Assembly (NCBI GenBank): GCA_002686195.1
Contig: NZAS01000035.1
Coordinates: 1-37,283, forward strand
Direction: 5' to 3'
Source: Candidatus Pacearchaeota archaeon
Lineage (GTDB): Archaea; Nanoarchaeota; Nanoarchaeia; Pacearchaeales; GW2011-AR1
Length of the DNA stretch: 37,283 nucleotides
Part shown: piece after piece, positions 23,959 through 31,479 of the stretch
Layout of the letters: each line of letters opens with the position of its first letter
How positions within the stretch are numbered: the stretch's first letter is position 1
Notes under the pieces: generated by a model
What the model was told of the DNA's origin: nothing
The model's input: only the letters and a program-made list of their open reading frames with translations
The model's database searches: none
Made by a program: the position numbers and the translations under genes

Positions 23959-24165
23959 TTACACTTTCATGATCCGAATATTTTTCACATAATGGAATAA
24001 TAGATTTCTTATCATCAATTCACTATCACTACTTTGAGTAACAAAATAATCATCGTTTGGTTCTGTAATCAAACCAACAACATCGAAGCTATCGCACATT
24101 ACTTTAGCGTAATAACGATGCCTGTTTTCATTACCAGTTAACACAACTACTTTTAATTTATCCAT
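23959..24165 (-). pseudogene. truncated formyltransferase-like N-terminal fragment
   Basis: Sixty-eight residues. The first 40 (KLKVVVLTGNENRHRYYAKV, then DVVGLITEPNDD) look like the beta-alpha opening of formyltransferase-type enzymes used for N-formylated amino sugars, including the HRY segment. The rest does not continue the family: the HxSLLP-type active site (Asn-His-Asp region) is absent and the protein stops at one quarter of the usual length. Its start overlaps the upstream GT4 stop by 8 nt. The downstream frame belongs to the broken ParB-like gene. I read it as a deletion remnant; the formyltransferase identity rests on only 40 residues. Confidence 0.5.
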
Positions 24166-25069
24166 TTATAGAATCCATTATAAATTTTAACCATACCCTA
24201 GATGAAATACTCCAATCCCATTTATCCTCAATACATTTCCTTATATTGGCACTCATTTTTCTCAATTTGTCTGGATTTTTATTAAGATAGTTTATCTTGT
24301 TACTTATCTCTCTAGCGTTTCTGTCAACTAGAAACCCGTTCACGCCATCCTGTATCAACAACGGTACATCTCCACATCTGGTAGAGATAACGACACAGCC
24401 AGACGACGCAGCCTCTAACACGGTAAGAGGCATACCCTCAGCCTTAGACGCGCAAACAAAACAAGAAATGGGGCTATAGAACTTGGGCATATCCTTATAT
24501 TTAATTCTATTTTTTTCCAATAAGGCAAATTTGTATTTTACCTTAGACCTTACGCATGCAGGTTTTATTATGCTATTTATCCCCTTGTTCCAGTCATTCT
24601 TAATCGAGCCCGTAGATCCAACAATAAAACCTTTCTTAGAAGAAAAATTGAATACTGAAGTATCTACTCCGTTTGGAGTATACTTGCTATCAATTCCGCT
24701 TTTATGAAGTATTTTGTTTAGTCTTTTTGAAACCGTATTGACCGCCATGAACCTAGATAGGTAATTTACTATTTTTTTAGGAGGATTAACATCCCTATCA
24801 ATGGTGGTTTTTCTATTATCAAAACTTTGATGAGAATGGACTCCCACTATTGTACGAGAATAATCTAGAAATTTCAACTTTTCTGTATTTTGCCACCCTA
24901 AAACGAAGTAATAATCAAACTTGTTTTTTATGCTTTTTATTTTTTTATAATTACCCTTACAGCTGATGTGGCTAATTTTTAAATCACTATATTTATTATG
25001 CTTAATAAGTATGTTTGCTATAGCAGCATATGACCACCCCTCTTTGTCTGATATCAACAGTATCTTCAC
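24158..25069 (-). CDS. family 4 (GT-B) glycosyltransferase
   Basis: A protein of 303 residues. N-half: ILLISDKEGWSYAAIANIL, then GVHSHQSFDNRK. C-half: YTPNGVDTSVF, a GSTGSIKNDWNKGINSI loop, and AEGMPLTVLEAASSGCVVIS holding the acidic x7 Glu motif of GT4, then IQDGVNGFLV. It is somewhat shorter than typical GT4 enzymes but complete in order. It is paralogous to the 25554-26360 gene, sharing the RDVxPPK, FMxVNxVS and TPNGVDxSVF elements. It overlaps the DGSHR-protein gene by 4 nt (ATGA), a pairing repeated elsewhere in the island. Confidence 0.87.
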   Translation of the reverse strand: MKILLISDKEGWSYAAIANILIKHNKYSDLKISHISCKGNYKKIKSIKNKFDYYFVLGWQNTEKLKFLDYSRTIVGVHSHQSFDNRKTTIDRDVNPPKKIVNYLSRFMAVNTVSKRLNKILHKSGIDSKYTPNGVDTSVFNFSSKKGFIVGSTGSIKNDWNKGINSIIKPACVRSKVKYKFALLEKNRIKYKDMPKFYSPISCFVCASKAEGMPLTVLEAASSGCVVISTRCGDVPLLIQDGVNGFLVDRNAREISNKINYLNKNPDKLRKMSANIRKCIEDKWDWSISSRVWLKFIMDSING

Positions 25070-25545
25070 AGCAACTTGCTCCTCTGACTGCCTATGTGTC
25101 TCTTTATTTTTTGCAAATCTTTACCACTAAAAAAATCAGACCAATTCATTTGAATTACATCAACTTTTTTCATACCCAGATGCTCAACTATAGAAGACCT
25201 GTGTGAGCCGTCCAGCCTAGCCCCATCAGACGTTACCACTATGTACCCCCTCTTGTAATTAAATCCAATATCAGAAATAGAACTATAAAGTTTATAAAAT
25301 TTTTTTATCTTATCTAAAACTGCACTTGAACTTTTACCGTTATTTATATGAGATTTTACATATGAAGTATTTAAAAAATTCTCATATCTACAGCTACCAA
25401 TTTTGTCAAATATGTCAAGTATCTCAAAGTGATCGGTACAAGATGCAGCCAACCCAGGGAGAGTTAAGGAGACTATATTCCCACTCTTTTTATTTTTAAG
25501 TAGGGTTTTCTTGTATTTTGAATTAGCTATTCCTACGTATTTCAT
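25066..25545 (-). CDS. ParB/Srx-like DGSHR-motif protein
   Basis: A protein of 159 residues. The C-half shows YIVVTSDGARLDGSHRSSIV with DGSHR at 112-116, then HLGMKKVDVIQMNW: strand, DGxHR turn, helix and strand, as in the ParB N-terminal/sulfiredoxin fold. In that fold the DGxHR segment binds nucleotide or phosphate; the free serine kinase SerK and ParB CTPases are characterised examples. The N-half (HFEILDIFDKIGSCRYENFL, then KIKKFYKLYSSI) is shared with the 31476-31973 protein. It lies between two GT4 genes with overlapping ends. A small-molecule or sugar kinase role is an inference. Confidence 0.65.
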   Translation of the reverse strand: MKYVGIANSKYKKTLLKNKKSGNIVSLTLPGLAASCTDHFEILDIFDKIGSCRYENFLNTSYVKSHINNGKSSSAVLDKIKKFYKLYSSISDIGFNYKRGYIVVTSDGARLDGSHRSSIVEHLGMKKVDVIQMNWSDFFSGKDLQKIKRHIGSQRSKLL

Positions 25546-25553
25546 ATTGTAAA

Positions 25554-26360
25554 CTATTTCGTACCAATCACCAATGGCTTAGTGTATTTATTAAACCTAT
25601 ATACATCTATAGAATATCCATGTCGTTTAAGCAAATCAGACATGCCTCCAACATTAGTGGTGATAATTGGAACCCCGCACGAAGCAGCCTCAAGAACACT
25701 CAAAGAAAATCCTTCTGAAGATGATGCACAAATATATGCATGTAAGTCACTATAGAATGATGGCATTTGTTCCAATGGGACATAGTTGCCTGTGGATAAC
25801 ATTGCTATCTTAGTCTTTACCCCTGCACCTTTTGATGATGGGATAATATACTTGCTCACTCCTTTTCTCCAATCGTGACTTTTAGACCCAGAATAACCTA
25901 CATAAAAATCCTTACATGATCTAGTGGTACATGGCTTAAATACACTAGAGTCAACGCCATTTGGTGTGTAGCATATCTTCTTAACTCCTGATTTTTTAAA
26001 TATATTATATAATTTATTAGATACTGCATTTACTCCCATGAATTTATTTAAAAAATCAATCATTCTTTTTGGAGGACGAACATCGCGCCCAGGCTCTGTC
26101 TTTCTGTCATCCCAGGAGTGATGAGAGTGTATCCCGATAAGAGTTTTTTCTTTTGGTAAAAATTTTACTAAATCATAAGTCTGCCATCCCATGACTAAAT
26201 ATTTATCATATTTTTTATATTTCTTTTTAATCTTAGGGGCTCCGCCTTTGATTGGCATTACATCAATCTGAATGTCCTTATCTATATTATATTTACATAA
26301 AGATATAGCTATGCTGTGATAAGCCCAATTTAATCTATCTACTAATACTAAAATTCTCAT
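25554..26360 (-). CDS. family 4 glycosyltransferase, C-terminally short
   Basis: A protein of 268 residues, paralogue of the 24158-25069 enzyme. Shared elements: GIHSHHSWDDRK, RDVRPPKRMIDFLNKFMGVN, YTPNGVDSSVFKP, and SSEGFSLSVLEAASCGVPII with the GT4 acidic motif, then VGGMSDLLKRHGY. It then ends in about 20 residues without the usual C-terminal helix that folds back on the N-domain, so it is about 35 residues shorter than its paralogue. It may have been trimmed by recombination at its 3' end. It starts 2 nt after the upstream GT-A gene and ends 8 nt before the DGSHR-protein gene. Confidence 0.85.
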   Translation of the reverse strand: MRILVLVDRLNWAYHSIAISLCKYNIDKDIQIDVMPIKGGAPKIKKKYKKYDKYLVMGWQTYDLVKFLPKEKTLIGIHSHHSWDDRKTEPGRDVRPPKRMIDFLNKFMGVNAVSNKLYNIFKKSGVKKICYTPNGVDSSVFKPCTTRSCKDFYVGYSGSKSHDWRKGVSKYIIPSSKGAGVKTKIAMLSTGNYVPLEQMPSFYSDLHAYICASSSEGFSLSVLEAASCGVPIITTNVGGMSDLLKRHGYSIDVYRFNKYTKPLVIGTK

Positions 26361-26362
26361 AA

Positions 26363-27202
26363 TTATTTCTTCTTCATTATCTTGTTATAGTCTTTTTTTA
26401 TATTCTTCTTCTTTCCGCATTCATACATTTTGCAAAACTTTTTTCTAAATGACCTTTTTGGAGATCTACCGTGAGATAAACTCAAGCTCCATATAGCAGC
26501 ACTAAATATTTCTTGATCTCCTTTTTCGTGGTCATCTCTCTGTACCGCGATTTTGCACATTTCATACCACCTATCTATAAGGGATGTATGTACGTTGGGC
26601 TTTATAGCAAAACATCCAGTATAATGAGATTTATTGTTTATCTTCCATTTATACTTAAGGTGCAAGTGAGCCAGGGCTCCACCCCCACACTTCCAATAGA
26701 ACTCCTTAAGCGAATCGTATGTCATCTCTGGCTTTTTAACAAGCTTTGATGGATCTCTTTTTCTAGTTATTGGCAAACTAGTTCCTTCTGCAGTCCAAAC
26801 GTCTGTCTTTTTAGATAAAATATACTTAGTAGGATCTTTTATAAAAAGAGCGTCTATGTCGGAATATGCAGTAATAGTGTCACTTCCAATTGGCTTTCTA
26901 GCATTATAGTAAAAAGCTATGGGCTTATAAAAAAAATACTTCTTAGTGGTGTCTTCTCTCTTAAACATCCTATCAAATTCTTTAGGTATAGTGTCGCACG
27001 TCTCGGATCTGATTCCGTACTTGTTTTTAAAATATATAGAATGATTGTCATCGTAACATATCAGTCGTATCCTTTTTCTCGAAAATCCAGTCTTAATTAA
27101 AGAAGATATTGAGTACTTAGCCATTGTAAAATAGTCCTTTTCAATAGGGCGCTTCCCATTAAAGGGAGGTTGGATTAAACAAAATGTCATATTTACTTTC
27201 AT
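26363..27202 (-). CDS. GT-A type glycosyltransferase (DxD)
   Basis: A protein of 279 residues. It has a central AYSDIDALFIKDP, which is a DxD-like metal site on a strand followed by the acidic-Pro turn found in GT8-like and related nucleotide-sugar transferases, preceded by KYFFYKPIAFYYNAR, a helix that holds the donor. Downstream HYTGCFAIKPN and HEKGDQEIFSAAIW correspond to the acceptor and catalytic DQ/E region. No membrane segment. It resembles the 32011-32829 protein in layout (KxxALY helix, YxDxD, DP, later GDQ). Donor sugar unknown. Confidence 0.75.
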   Translation of the reverse strand: MKVNMTFCLIQPPFNGKRPIEKDYFTMAKYSISSLIKTGFSRKRIRLICYDDNHSIYFKNKYGIRSETCDTIPKEFDRMFKREDTTKKYFFYKPIAFYYNARKPIGSDTITAYSDIDALFIKDPTKYILSKKTDVWTAEGTSLPITRKRDPSKLVKKPEMTYDSLKEFYWKCGGGALAHLHLKYKWKINNKSHYTGCFAIKPNVHTSLIDRWYEMCKIAVQRDDHEKGDQEIFSAAIWSLSLSHGRSPKRSFRKKFCKMYECGKKKNIKKDYNKIMKKK

Positions 27203-27205
27203 GCG

Positions 27206-27976
27206 CTAATATGATCCCGTTGCTCGCCCTTTAGAAAAGCTTGTTAAATAACTCATCATTTTTTCTTTTGTGCAGACTGAGTCTTTACGTTTTTGATCTA
27301 TGAGGTGTAAAGCTTTGTTGTTTAAAATTATATTATGAGGAGCTAAGTCTAGCGTTTCTCCCTCAACAGTCATACTGCCTGCTGTTTTTAGTATTTCTTC
27401 TCGCGTTGGGTATATCCCACCATATTCCCAAAAAGTTCTCAGGTTCACGCCCACTAACCAGCTTCGATTTTCCTTCCTGTGTAGATAATTGACTGAAATA
27501 TTTTCAAAAGAAGCGTTTATAATTATTCCCTTGTTATCGCCGTAAAACTTACCACCAGACCATCGTCTTTCGATTTTTTTAATACCTAAGTTTTCGATTA
27601 AGTACATTTTTTTATTTGGTCTTTCTAAGAAACAATATGAGCACATTTTTAGAAGGGTATCTAATACTTCTCCTAGCGGGTGGTCAAAATATTTATTTGC
27701 ATTAAAAGCTAAAATAATATCAAAATAGTGGACTTCTCCTATTTTCTTTAGCTCGTGAAGTTTGAGGTCTTTTTTTAATAGCATTATTTGTTTATTGTTT
27801 TTCTCTTTACATAGCGCTAGAAGACCTTTTTCCTCCGTGGTTGTGAAAGCTCCGTTAAAATTTTCTGCGAGCTCTAGCGCGAAATGGCCCTCTCTCCCCA
27901 GAACCAAGACTGAAAACGGGCGTTTATATTTTTTGCAGAAACTTTTTACTTGTAAGAATTTTTCTTCCCCTTTCAT
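27206..27976 (-). CDS. class I SAM methyltransferase-like protein
   Basis: A protein of 256 residues. Motif I VLVLGREGHFALELAENF (23-40), an acidic TTTEEKGLLALC turn at motif II, then FDIILAFNANKYFDHP (about 85-100) at the motif IV position, leading to a helix and LERPNKKMYLIENLG. The last third (LVGVNLRTFWEYGGIYPTRE, then GETLDLAPHNIIL) could be a substrate domain. The usual GxGxG is altered to GREGHF. It lies between the NDK-like/nucleotidyltransferase gene and a GT. Part of it (around 27841-27900) is near 50% G+C, unlike its surroundings. Methylation of a sugar or phosphate group is a guess. Confidence 0.65.
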   Translation of the reverse strand: MKGEEKFLQVKSFCKKYKRPFSVLVLGREGHFALELAENFNGAFTTTEEKGLLALCKEKNNKQIMLLKKDLKLHELKKIGEVHYFDIILAFNANKYFDHPLGEVLDTLLKMCSYCFLERPNKKMYLIENLGIKKIERRWSGGKFYGDNKGIIINASFENISVNYLHRKENRSWLVGVNLRTFWEYGGIYPTREEILKTAGSMTVEGETLDLAPHNIILNNKALHLIDQKRKDSVCTKEKMMSYLTSFSKGRATGSY

Positions 27977-27977
27977 G

Positions 27978-29342
27978 TTATACCGTTTTTTGATTATAGT
28001 ATGTTCCTATGTTTTTAAAATTAACTATGTCTTTGTTTAATAATAAACTTAATTCATTTTCGCAATCCATTGGAGAGTCGGAGCTGTGTATAAGATTGCC
28101 CGGAACAGCCCCCTTATTTGGGTAGAAGCTTGCATATTGTTTTCTTATTTTGTTTTTTAGTTTTTTGGCTTTATGATCTGGCGGGCAGTCGGTTACTATG
28201 GTTAGACATTGGTTGTCGTTTACCTTTAATATCTCTTCTTCAAAGTCATTAAAATTATTATAGAAATTTTTATAAAATTTTTCTTTATTATTTATAGTTG
28301 TTAGAAAGATATCTAACACCTTGTAGCCCGCTCCTTTTATTTCGGATAATATATTACCGACAACCTTTTCGTTCATTCCCCACTTTCTTATTAAAAATAA
28401 ATTTAAGTTATATTTATCTTTAAAGAACCCGACCCCCTTATCTGACGCCCGTACAAATTGATATTTGTTTTTTATCATAAATTTTAATAAATGATAATAT
28501 CTTTGCAGCGGGTCTTCGTTTTCAATTTTTATTTCCATTTTTTCTTCTAGCAATCGATATAGGTTTTTGTATTTTTTCGCCACGACACCTTTATGTATTA
28601 AGCTGTGATATAATGTTGCGTAATAATTGTTTTCTTCATTCAGAACGTAAAAAAAATAATTAGGAATTCTTGTTAGCAGCATGTTTCTTTCCCAGTTGGA
28701 GTCATAGTAACCGTCTCCTATAAATCTTCTGTCGAATTTTATTGGTTTATTATTTATTTTAATAATATTACTTCCGCAAATATCTTTTATATCGTTTTTG
28801 TTTTTGATAAGAAGATCTATATCTTCTCCTTTTTTTAGGTTTGGAATTTTATAGTGAAGATCGTCATACCCTCTTAGAACAACATAAGTTTGTAGCTCTT
28901 TAAAAATGTTTTTAATTTTTGTCATGGGGTAAGCATACTTTTCCCAAACGTACTTAGATTGCTCGGGGTCATCAAAGGCGTGAATGATTATATCGAATAC
29001 ATAATCTTTTATTTTTGGCTTGTACTCTTTCCTTATTTCTTTTTTTATATCAATAGCCTGTTTGCACACGTTGTTTTTGTCGAATTTAGGATTTTCGATT
29101 TTGCATTTAACAAACAAATGCCTGTCGCCGTGCTTTTTGAGACTTTCTATTTTTGGCGGCAGAACCTTGCGGCGAGCACACCTTTTGTCCATCTTATATA
29201 TGTCAAACACAAATGAATAAAGGTCGGTTTTGTTGATTTTTATTTCGCTAGTCTCAATAATGTTTGGTATTTTTTTTAAAATTTCTTCTTTGAACAGAAG
29301 GCATGGATTCCATAAAATAAAGGTGAAGTACTTTAATTCCAT
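27978..29342 (-). CDS. nucleotidyltransferase-like protein with NDK-like end segments
   Basis: A protein of 454 residues with a mosaic layout. Middle: VVLRGYDDLHYKI then KKGEDIDLLIKN (171-181), the GxDIDL metal site of the polymerase-beta-type nucleotidyltransferase fold. C-terminal 130 residues match nucleoside-diphosphate kinase: LNLFLIRKWGMNEKVVGNIL (313-332), GYKVLDIFL, FYKNFY, then GNLIHSSDSPMDCENELSLL with a His (about 419) at the place of the phosphorylated His and the family SDS. The N-terminal 140 residues show a weaker similar pattern (FILWNPCLLFKEEILKKI, then KEIRKEYKP, IHAFDDPEQS). So the polypeptide may carry two NDK-like units around a nucleotidyltransferase. An activated-sugar or phosphodiester-modification role is inferred. 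Confidence 0.6.
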   Translation of the reverse strand: MELKYFTFILWNPCLLFKEEILKKIPNIIETSEIKINKTDLYSFVFDIYKMDKRCARRKVLPPKIESLKKHGDRHLFVKCKIENPKFDKNNVCKQAIDIKKEIRKEYKPKIKDYVFDIIIHAFDDPEQSKYVWEKYAYPMTKIKNIFKELQTYVVLRGYDDLHYKIPNLKKGEDIDLLIKNKNDIKDICGSNIIKINNKPIKFDRRFIGDGYYDSNWERNMLLTRIPNYFFYVLNEENNYYATLYHSLIHKGVVAKKYKNLYRLLEEKMEIKIENEDPLQRYYHLLKFMIKNKYQFVRASDKGVGFFKDKYNLNLFLIRKWGMNEKVVGNILSEIKGAGYKVLDIFLTTINNKEKFYKNFYNNFNDFEEEILKVNDNQCLTIVTDCPPDHKAKKLKNKIRKQYASFYPNKGAVPGNLIHSSDSPMDCENELSLLLNKDIVNFKNIGTYYNQKTV

Positions 29343-29578
29343 TTTTCAAATCCTTTTAACTGACCCAAAATATTGAGGGTATTCTCACACTTTATACTAT
29401 CGACTTGAATGGTTTTAGGATAATTTAATTCTCTGTCAATTCTTACTCCCTCTTCCCTCCATTCGGGAAGTACGAAATCAAACCATCCTTTCCTTTTTAA
29501 TAGACTAAAATAATAGTCGACATCTTCTTTTCGAGCTTCAAGCACGACATCATAGCTAAGTTCTTGGCTTACTATCAT
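29333..29578 (-). CDS. hypothetical protein beside the mobile-element remnant
   Basis: About 81 residues from ATG 29578, not recognised. Helical N-half with LEARKEDVDYYFSLLKRKGW and a C-half with DRELNYPKTIQVDSIKCENT. Upstream in-frame codons run into the mobile-element end and are not part of the likely gene. It overlaps the next gene by 10 nt. It could be an intact small protein or the C-terminal remnant of a larger gene cut by the element. Confidence 0.5.
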   Translation of the reverse strand: MIVSQELSYDVVLEARKEDVDYYFSLLKRKGWFDFVLPEWREEGVRIDRELNYPKTIQVDSIKCENTLNILGQLKGFEKWN

Positions 29579-29600
29579 GGTGATATATCTGACATGAACT

Positions 29601-29622
29601 ACCCAAGGGCTACCCAAGGGCT
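29601..29622. repeat. tandem 11-bp repeat at the element right end
   Basis: ACCCAAGGGCT occurs twice head to tail (29601-29611 and 29612-29622). The second copy forms the left arm of the right-end hairpin, so either copy could pair with CCCTTGGG at 29628-29635, giving alternative foldings. Confidence 0.8.
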
Positions 29623-29819
29623 AAAGACCCTTGGGTTTCGTGACTCGCAGACTCTCCCAATGGAGACGCCTCCTCACGTTTTTGTTTAGACTCCGAGTCG
29701 GTTCCCGACACAGAGTTTTGTATTTTTAAACCTTGCTCCAGTATGTTTCTAGAAGCATTAAAGTCTCTATCTAGTTCAGCAGGATATATTCTGTAACGAA
29801 ACGTCTTCATGACTGTCAT
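29610..29819 (-). pseudogene. tnpB: internally deleted TnpB (OrfB/IS605-type RNA-guided nuclease remnant)
   Basis: Sixty-nine codons in one frame. MKTFRYRIYP is the canonical TnpB start. It is followed directly by LDRDFNASRNILEQGLK, the C-terminal RuvC-III region with the DRDxNAxxNI motif, and then by the typical polar tail (EEASPLGESASHETQGS). About 300 or more residues, including the RuvC-I and RuvC-II carboxylates and the zinc finger, are missing without loss of reading frame. The protein cannot cleave DNA. The sequence retained (TnpB 3' end plus right-end hairpin) is the region that encodes omega RNA in intact elements. The stop lies inside the right-end repeat. Confidence 0.85.
29613..29635. 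repeat. right-end hairpin of IS605-type remnant
   Basis: Perfect 8-bp stem CCCAAGGG/CCCTTGGG around the loop CTAAAGA. It overlaps the last codons of the TnpB remnant. Confidence 0.8.
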
Positions 29820-29887
29820 ATTGTTATATTATGATGAACTTTACACAATTTCTTCTTAAGGGGTGAAAAAAGAACTCGTCAATTCAT

Positions 29888-29910
29888 CCCCTTGACTAAA
29901 GATCAAGGGG
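29888..29910. repeat. left-end hairpin of IS605-type remnant
   Basis: Perfect 8-bp stem CCCCTTGA/TCAAGGGG with loop CTAAAGA, followed on the plus strand by TTTTCTT. It looks like a terminator in isolation, but the loop matches the right-end hairpin, so a transposition-end role is preferred. It lies in the 29820-29944 gap, which otherwise holds nothing recognisable. Confidence 0.75.
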
Positions 29911-29944
29911 TTTTCTTGACGATTCATATAAAATTAACAATGGA

Positions 29945-30523
29945 CTACTTGACACATAATTTGTGAATCTTTCCAGCAGACCTCATTGTGCCTGGGGTTC
30001 TGTCTTTAGCGACCACAACATCTACGGTACTACTGGATATTCCAATGGAATTCAATGCCAGAATGGCTCCTATGCGGTGATGTCCAGACCATACTTCTGG
30101 GACTAAGTTTAAGACACTTCTTTTAAATCTTGATCTTGCAAACGATTCATCAAGAATTACAATATAATCTTCACTGTATTTATCCCTCAGGTATCCGCCT
30201 CTAACTGAATCACATAGGCAAATAAAGCCCTGAGGAAACTTCTTTTTTCTTTTATAATTAAAACACATTGTTTTATATCGTGTTTTATCGTAATTGTTCA
30301 TCATCCATTTTTTCCCATTTTTATAATACAATGTAGCAAACTCAAAATGAGGAGAGTTGATCATTGAAAATCTTTTTTGAGGACTTTTAGTATCGCCAAG
30401 GACATCATTCATGAATTCGTGGTTTGGTCTTGCCTGCATGTAAAAGGATTTTAAATCTCTCTCTTCTATGCTATATGGTTTCAAGCCATACTTAGATAAA
30501 CTTTTACTTATAGCATGTTTCAT
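29945..30523 (-). CDS. GHHR-motif (ParB/Srx-like) protein
   Basis: A protein of 192 residues. The C-terminal third has EVWSGHHRIGAILALN (SGHHR at 146-150) followed by TVDVVVAKDRTPGTMRSAG, the ParB/Srx-like turn with a His-Arg pair, helix and strand. The N-terminal 120 residues are basic and aromatic, with no family recognised. Its last 40 residues are clearly related to the chimera at 22072-22308, which preserves only this end. It overlaps the GT-B gene upstream by 4 nt (ATGA). The stop is TAG, just before the mobile-element remnant. Confidence 0.6.
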   Translation of the reverse strand: MKHAISKSLSKYGLKPYSIEERDLKSFYMQARPNHEFMNDVLGDTKSPQKRFSMINSPHFEFATLYYKNGKKWMMNNYDKTRYKTMCFNYKRKKKFPQGFICLCDSVRGGYLRDKYSEDYIVILDESFARSRFKRSVLNLVPEVWSGHHRIGAILALNSIGISSSTVDVVVAKDRTPGTMRSAGKIHKLCVK

Positions 30524-31479
30524 TTTACTAAATCTAAGTAATTCATAAACTCTAAAAATCTCTTCTCTGTAGTGTGATACCTTCTAAATACCTCTACAGA
30601 CTTGCCGCTCATATCAGATGCAAGGTCTTTGGACGAAAGTACCTTATTCATTTTTTTGTTTAAATCTTCAAGTGAGCTAAATTTAATGCAACTAACCATA
30701 TCTTCATAATCATTCGACGTTATTAGTGGATAATTTGGTGTTGCTATAATAGAACCTACAGATGGTATTTCTTGATATCTAAAGCACGAATATCCATTTC
30801 CCTTTACATTTAAACATATTTTAGAGTTAGCCAACTCTTTAAAGAATTTTTTCTCTGAAATTTTCTTTTTAGACTTTGATCCTCCATCATACACGAACAA
30901 AGACGAATTGACCATCTTATTTTTTCTAACCTCGCTTACTATCCTACTCCTCTCTCTTGAGGAGCTGTCTCCTCTGAAATAAAAATCGACCATTTTAAGG
31001 TCAGGATTCTTCAATAAGCCGCTCCTATTTACGCTACAAATGCCAAATGGCAAAACTTTACTATTGTATAGTTCTCCTTTAATGTATTCTCTCAGAAGGA
31101 TAATCTTGCAATTTAAATCACTAATAACACCTTTTATTACCTTTCGCCCAACGCCACGAGACCCAACTAGGTCAAGGTCTTCAAGGACTCCGATTGGAAC
31201 TTTTTTGAAATTTTTACGCATAAAATTCAAAATAATGTTGGCAATTTTCTTATCTCCATATCTTTTCTTTTTCAGTCTTCGCACCCAATGCTTGATCCCA
31301 AATATAAAAACAGAGTCCCCTTTGATTGGAATCTTTTTACACTCAACTACATCATTCCAGTCTACTCTTTCAATGCAAAATCTATCTTTGTTCTTTGTAA
31401 ATTCTTTATTATCAAAGAACTTGACCCTATCTTCTAAGAAATACGTTCCGCCTACTATTATGTGTACTTTTCTACTCAT
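30520..31479 (-). CDS. GT-B glycosyltransferase, exostosin/GT1-like
   Basis: A protein of 319 residues. The C-half shows FFKELANSKICLNVKGNGYS then CFRYQEIPSVGSIIATPNYP, the layout of the donor-binding domain in exostosin-like and related transferases, where an E in the RxxEI segment contacts the nucleotide sugar. The middle has MVDFYFRGDSSSRERSRI, the usual strand-Arg turn opening that domain. The N-half (HIIVGGTYFLEDRV, then SVFIFGIKHWVRRL) is a less conserved acceptor domain. The end has the trailing helix FLEFMNYL. Overlaps by 4 nt on both sides tie it to two [D/S]G[S/H]HR proteins. Confidence 0.75.
   Translation of the reverse strand: MSRKVHIIVGGTYFLEDRVKFFDNKEFTKNKDRFCIERVDWNDVVECKKIPIKGDSVFIFGIKHWVRRLKKKRYGDKKIANIILNFMRKNFKKVPIGVLEDLDLVGSRGVGRKVIKGVISDLNCKIILLREYIKGELYNSKVLPFGICSVNRSGLLKNPDLKMVDFYFRGDSSSRERSRIVSEVRKNKMVNSSLFVYDGGSKSKKKISEKKFFKELANSKICLNVKGNGYSCFRYQEIPSVGSIIATPNYPLITSNDYEDMVSCIKFSSLEDLNKKMNKVLSSKDLASDMSGKSVEVFRRYHTTEKRFLEFMNYLDLVK

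Larger units (their letters stand above)
29601..29921 (-). mobile_element. IS200/IS605-type remnant with a deleted TnpB and both end hairpins
   Basis: About 0.32 kb. Right end: hairpin 29613-29635 (arms CCCAAGGG/CCCTTGGG). Left end: hairpin 29888-29910 (arms CCCCTTGA/TCAAGGGG). Both have 8-bp stems and the identical loop CTAAAGA, as expected for matched recognition hairpins of single-strand transposases. Outer arms CGTCAA/TTGACG (29877-29882, 29916-29921) extend the left palindrome. No TnpA is present. The enclosed ORF is a TnpB with its centre removed. Exact ends are not resolved. The element resembles small non-autonomous IS605 derivatives. Confidence 0.75.

Noticed and set aside
29888..29921. 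Rho-independent terminator on the plus strand
   Set aside because: Stem plus T-run would fit, but no plus-strand gene precedes it and its loop is identical to the other end of the IS605 remnant.
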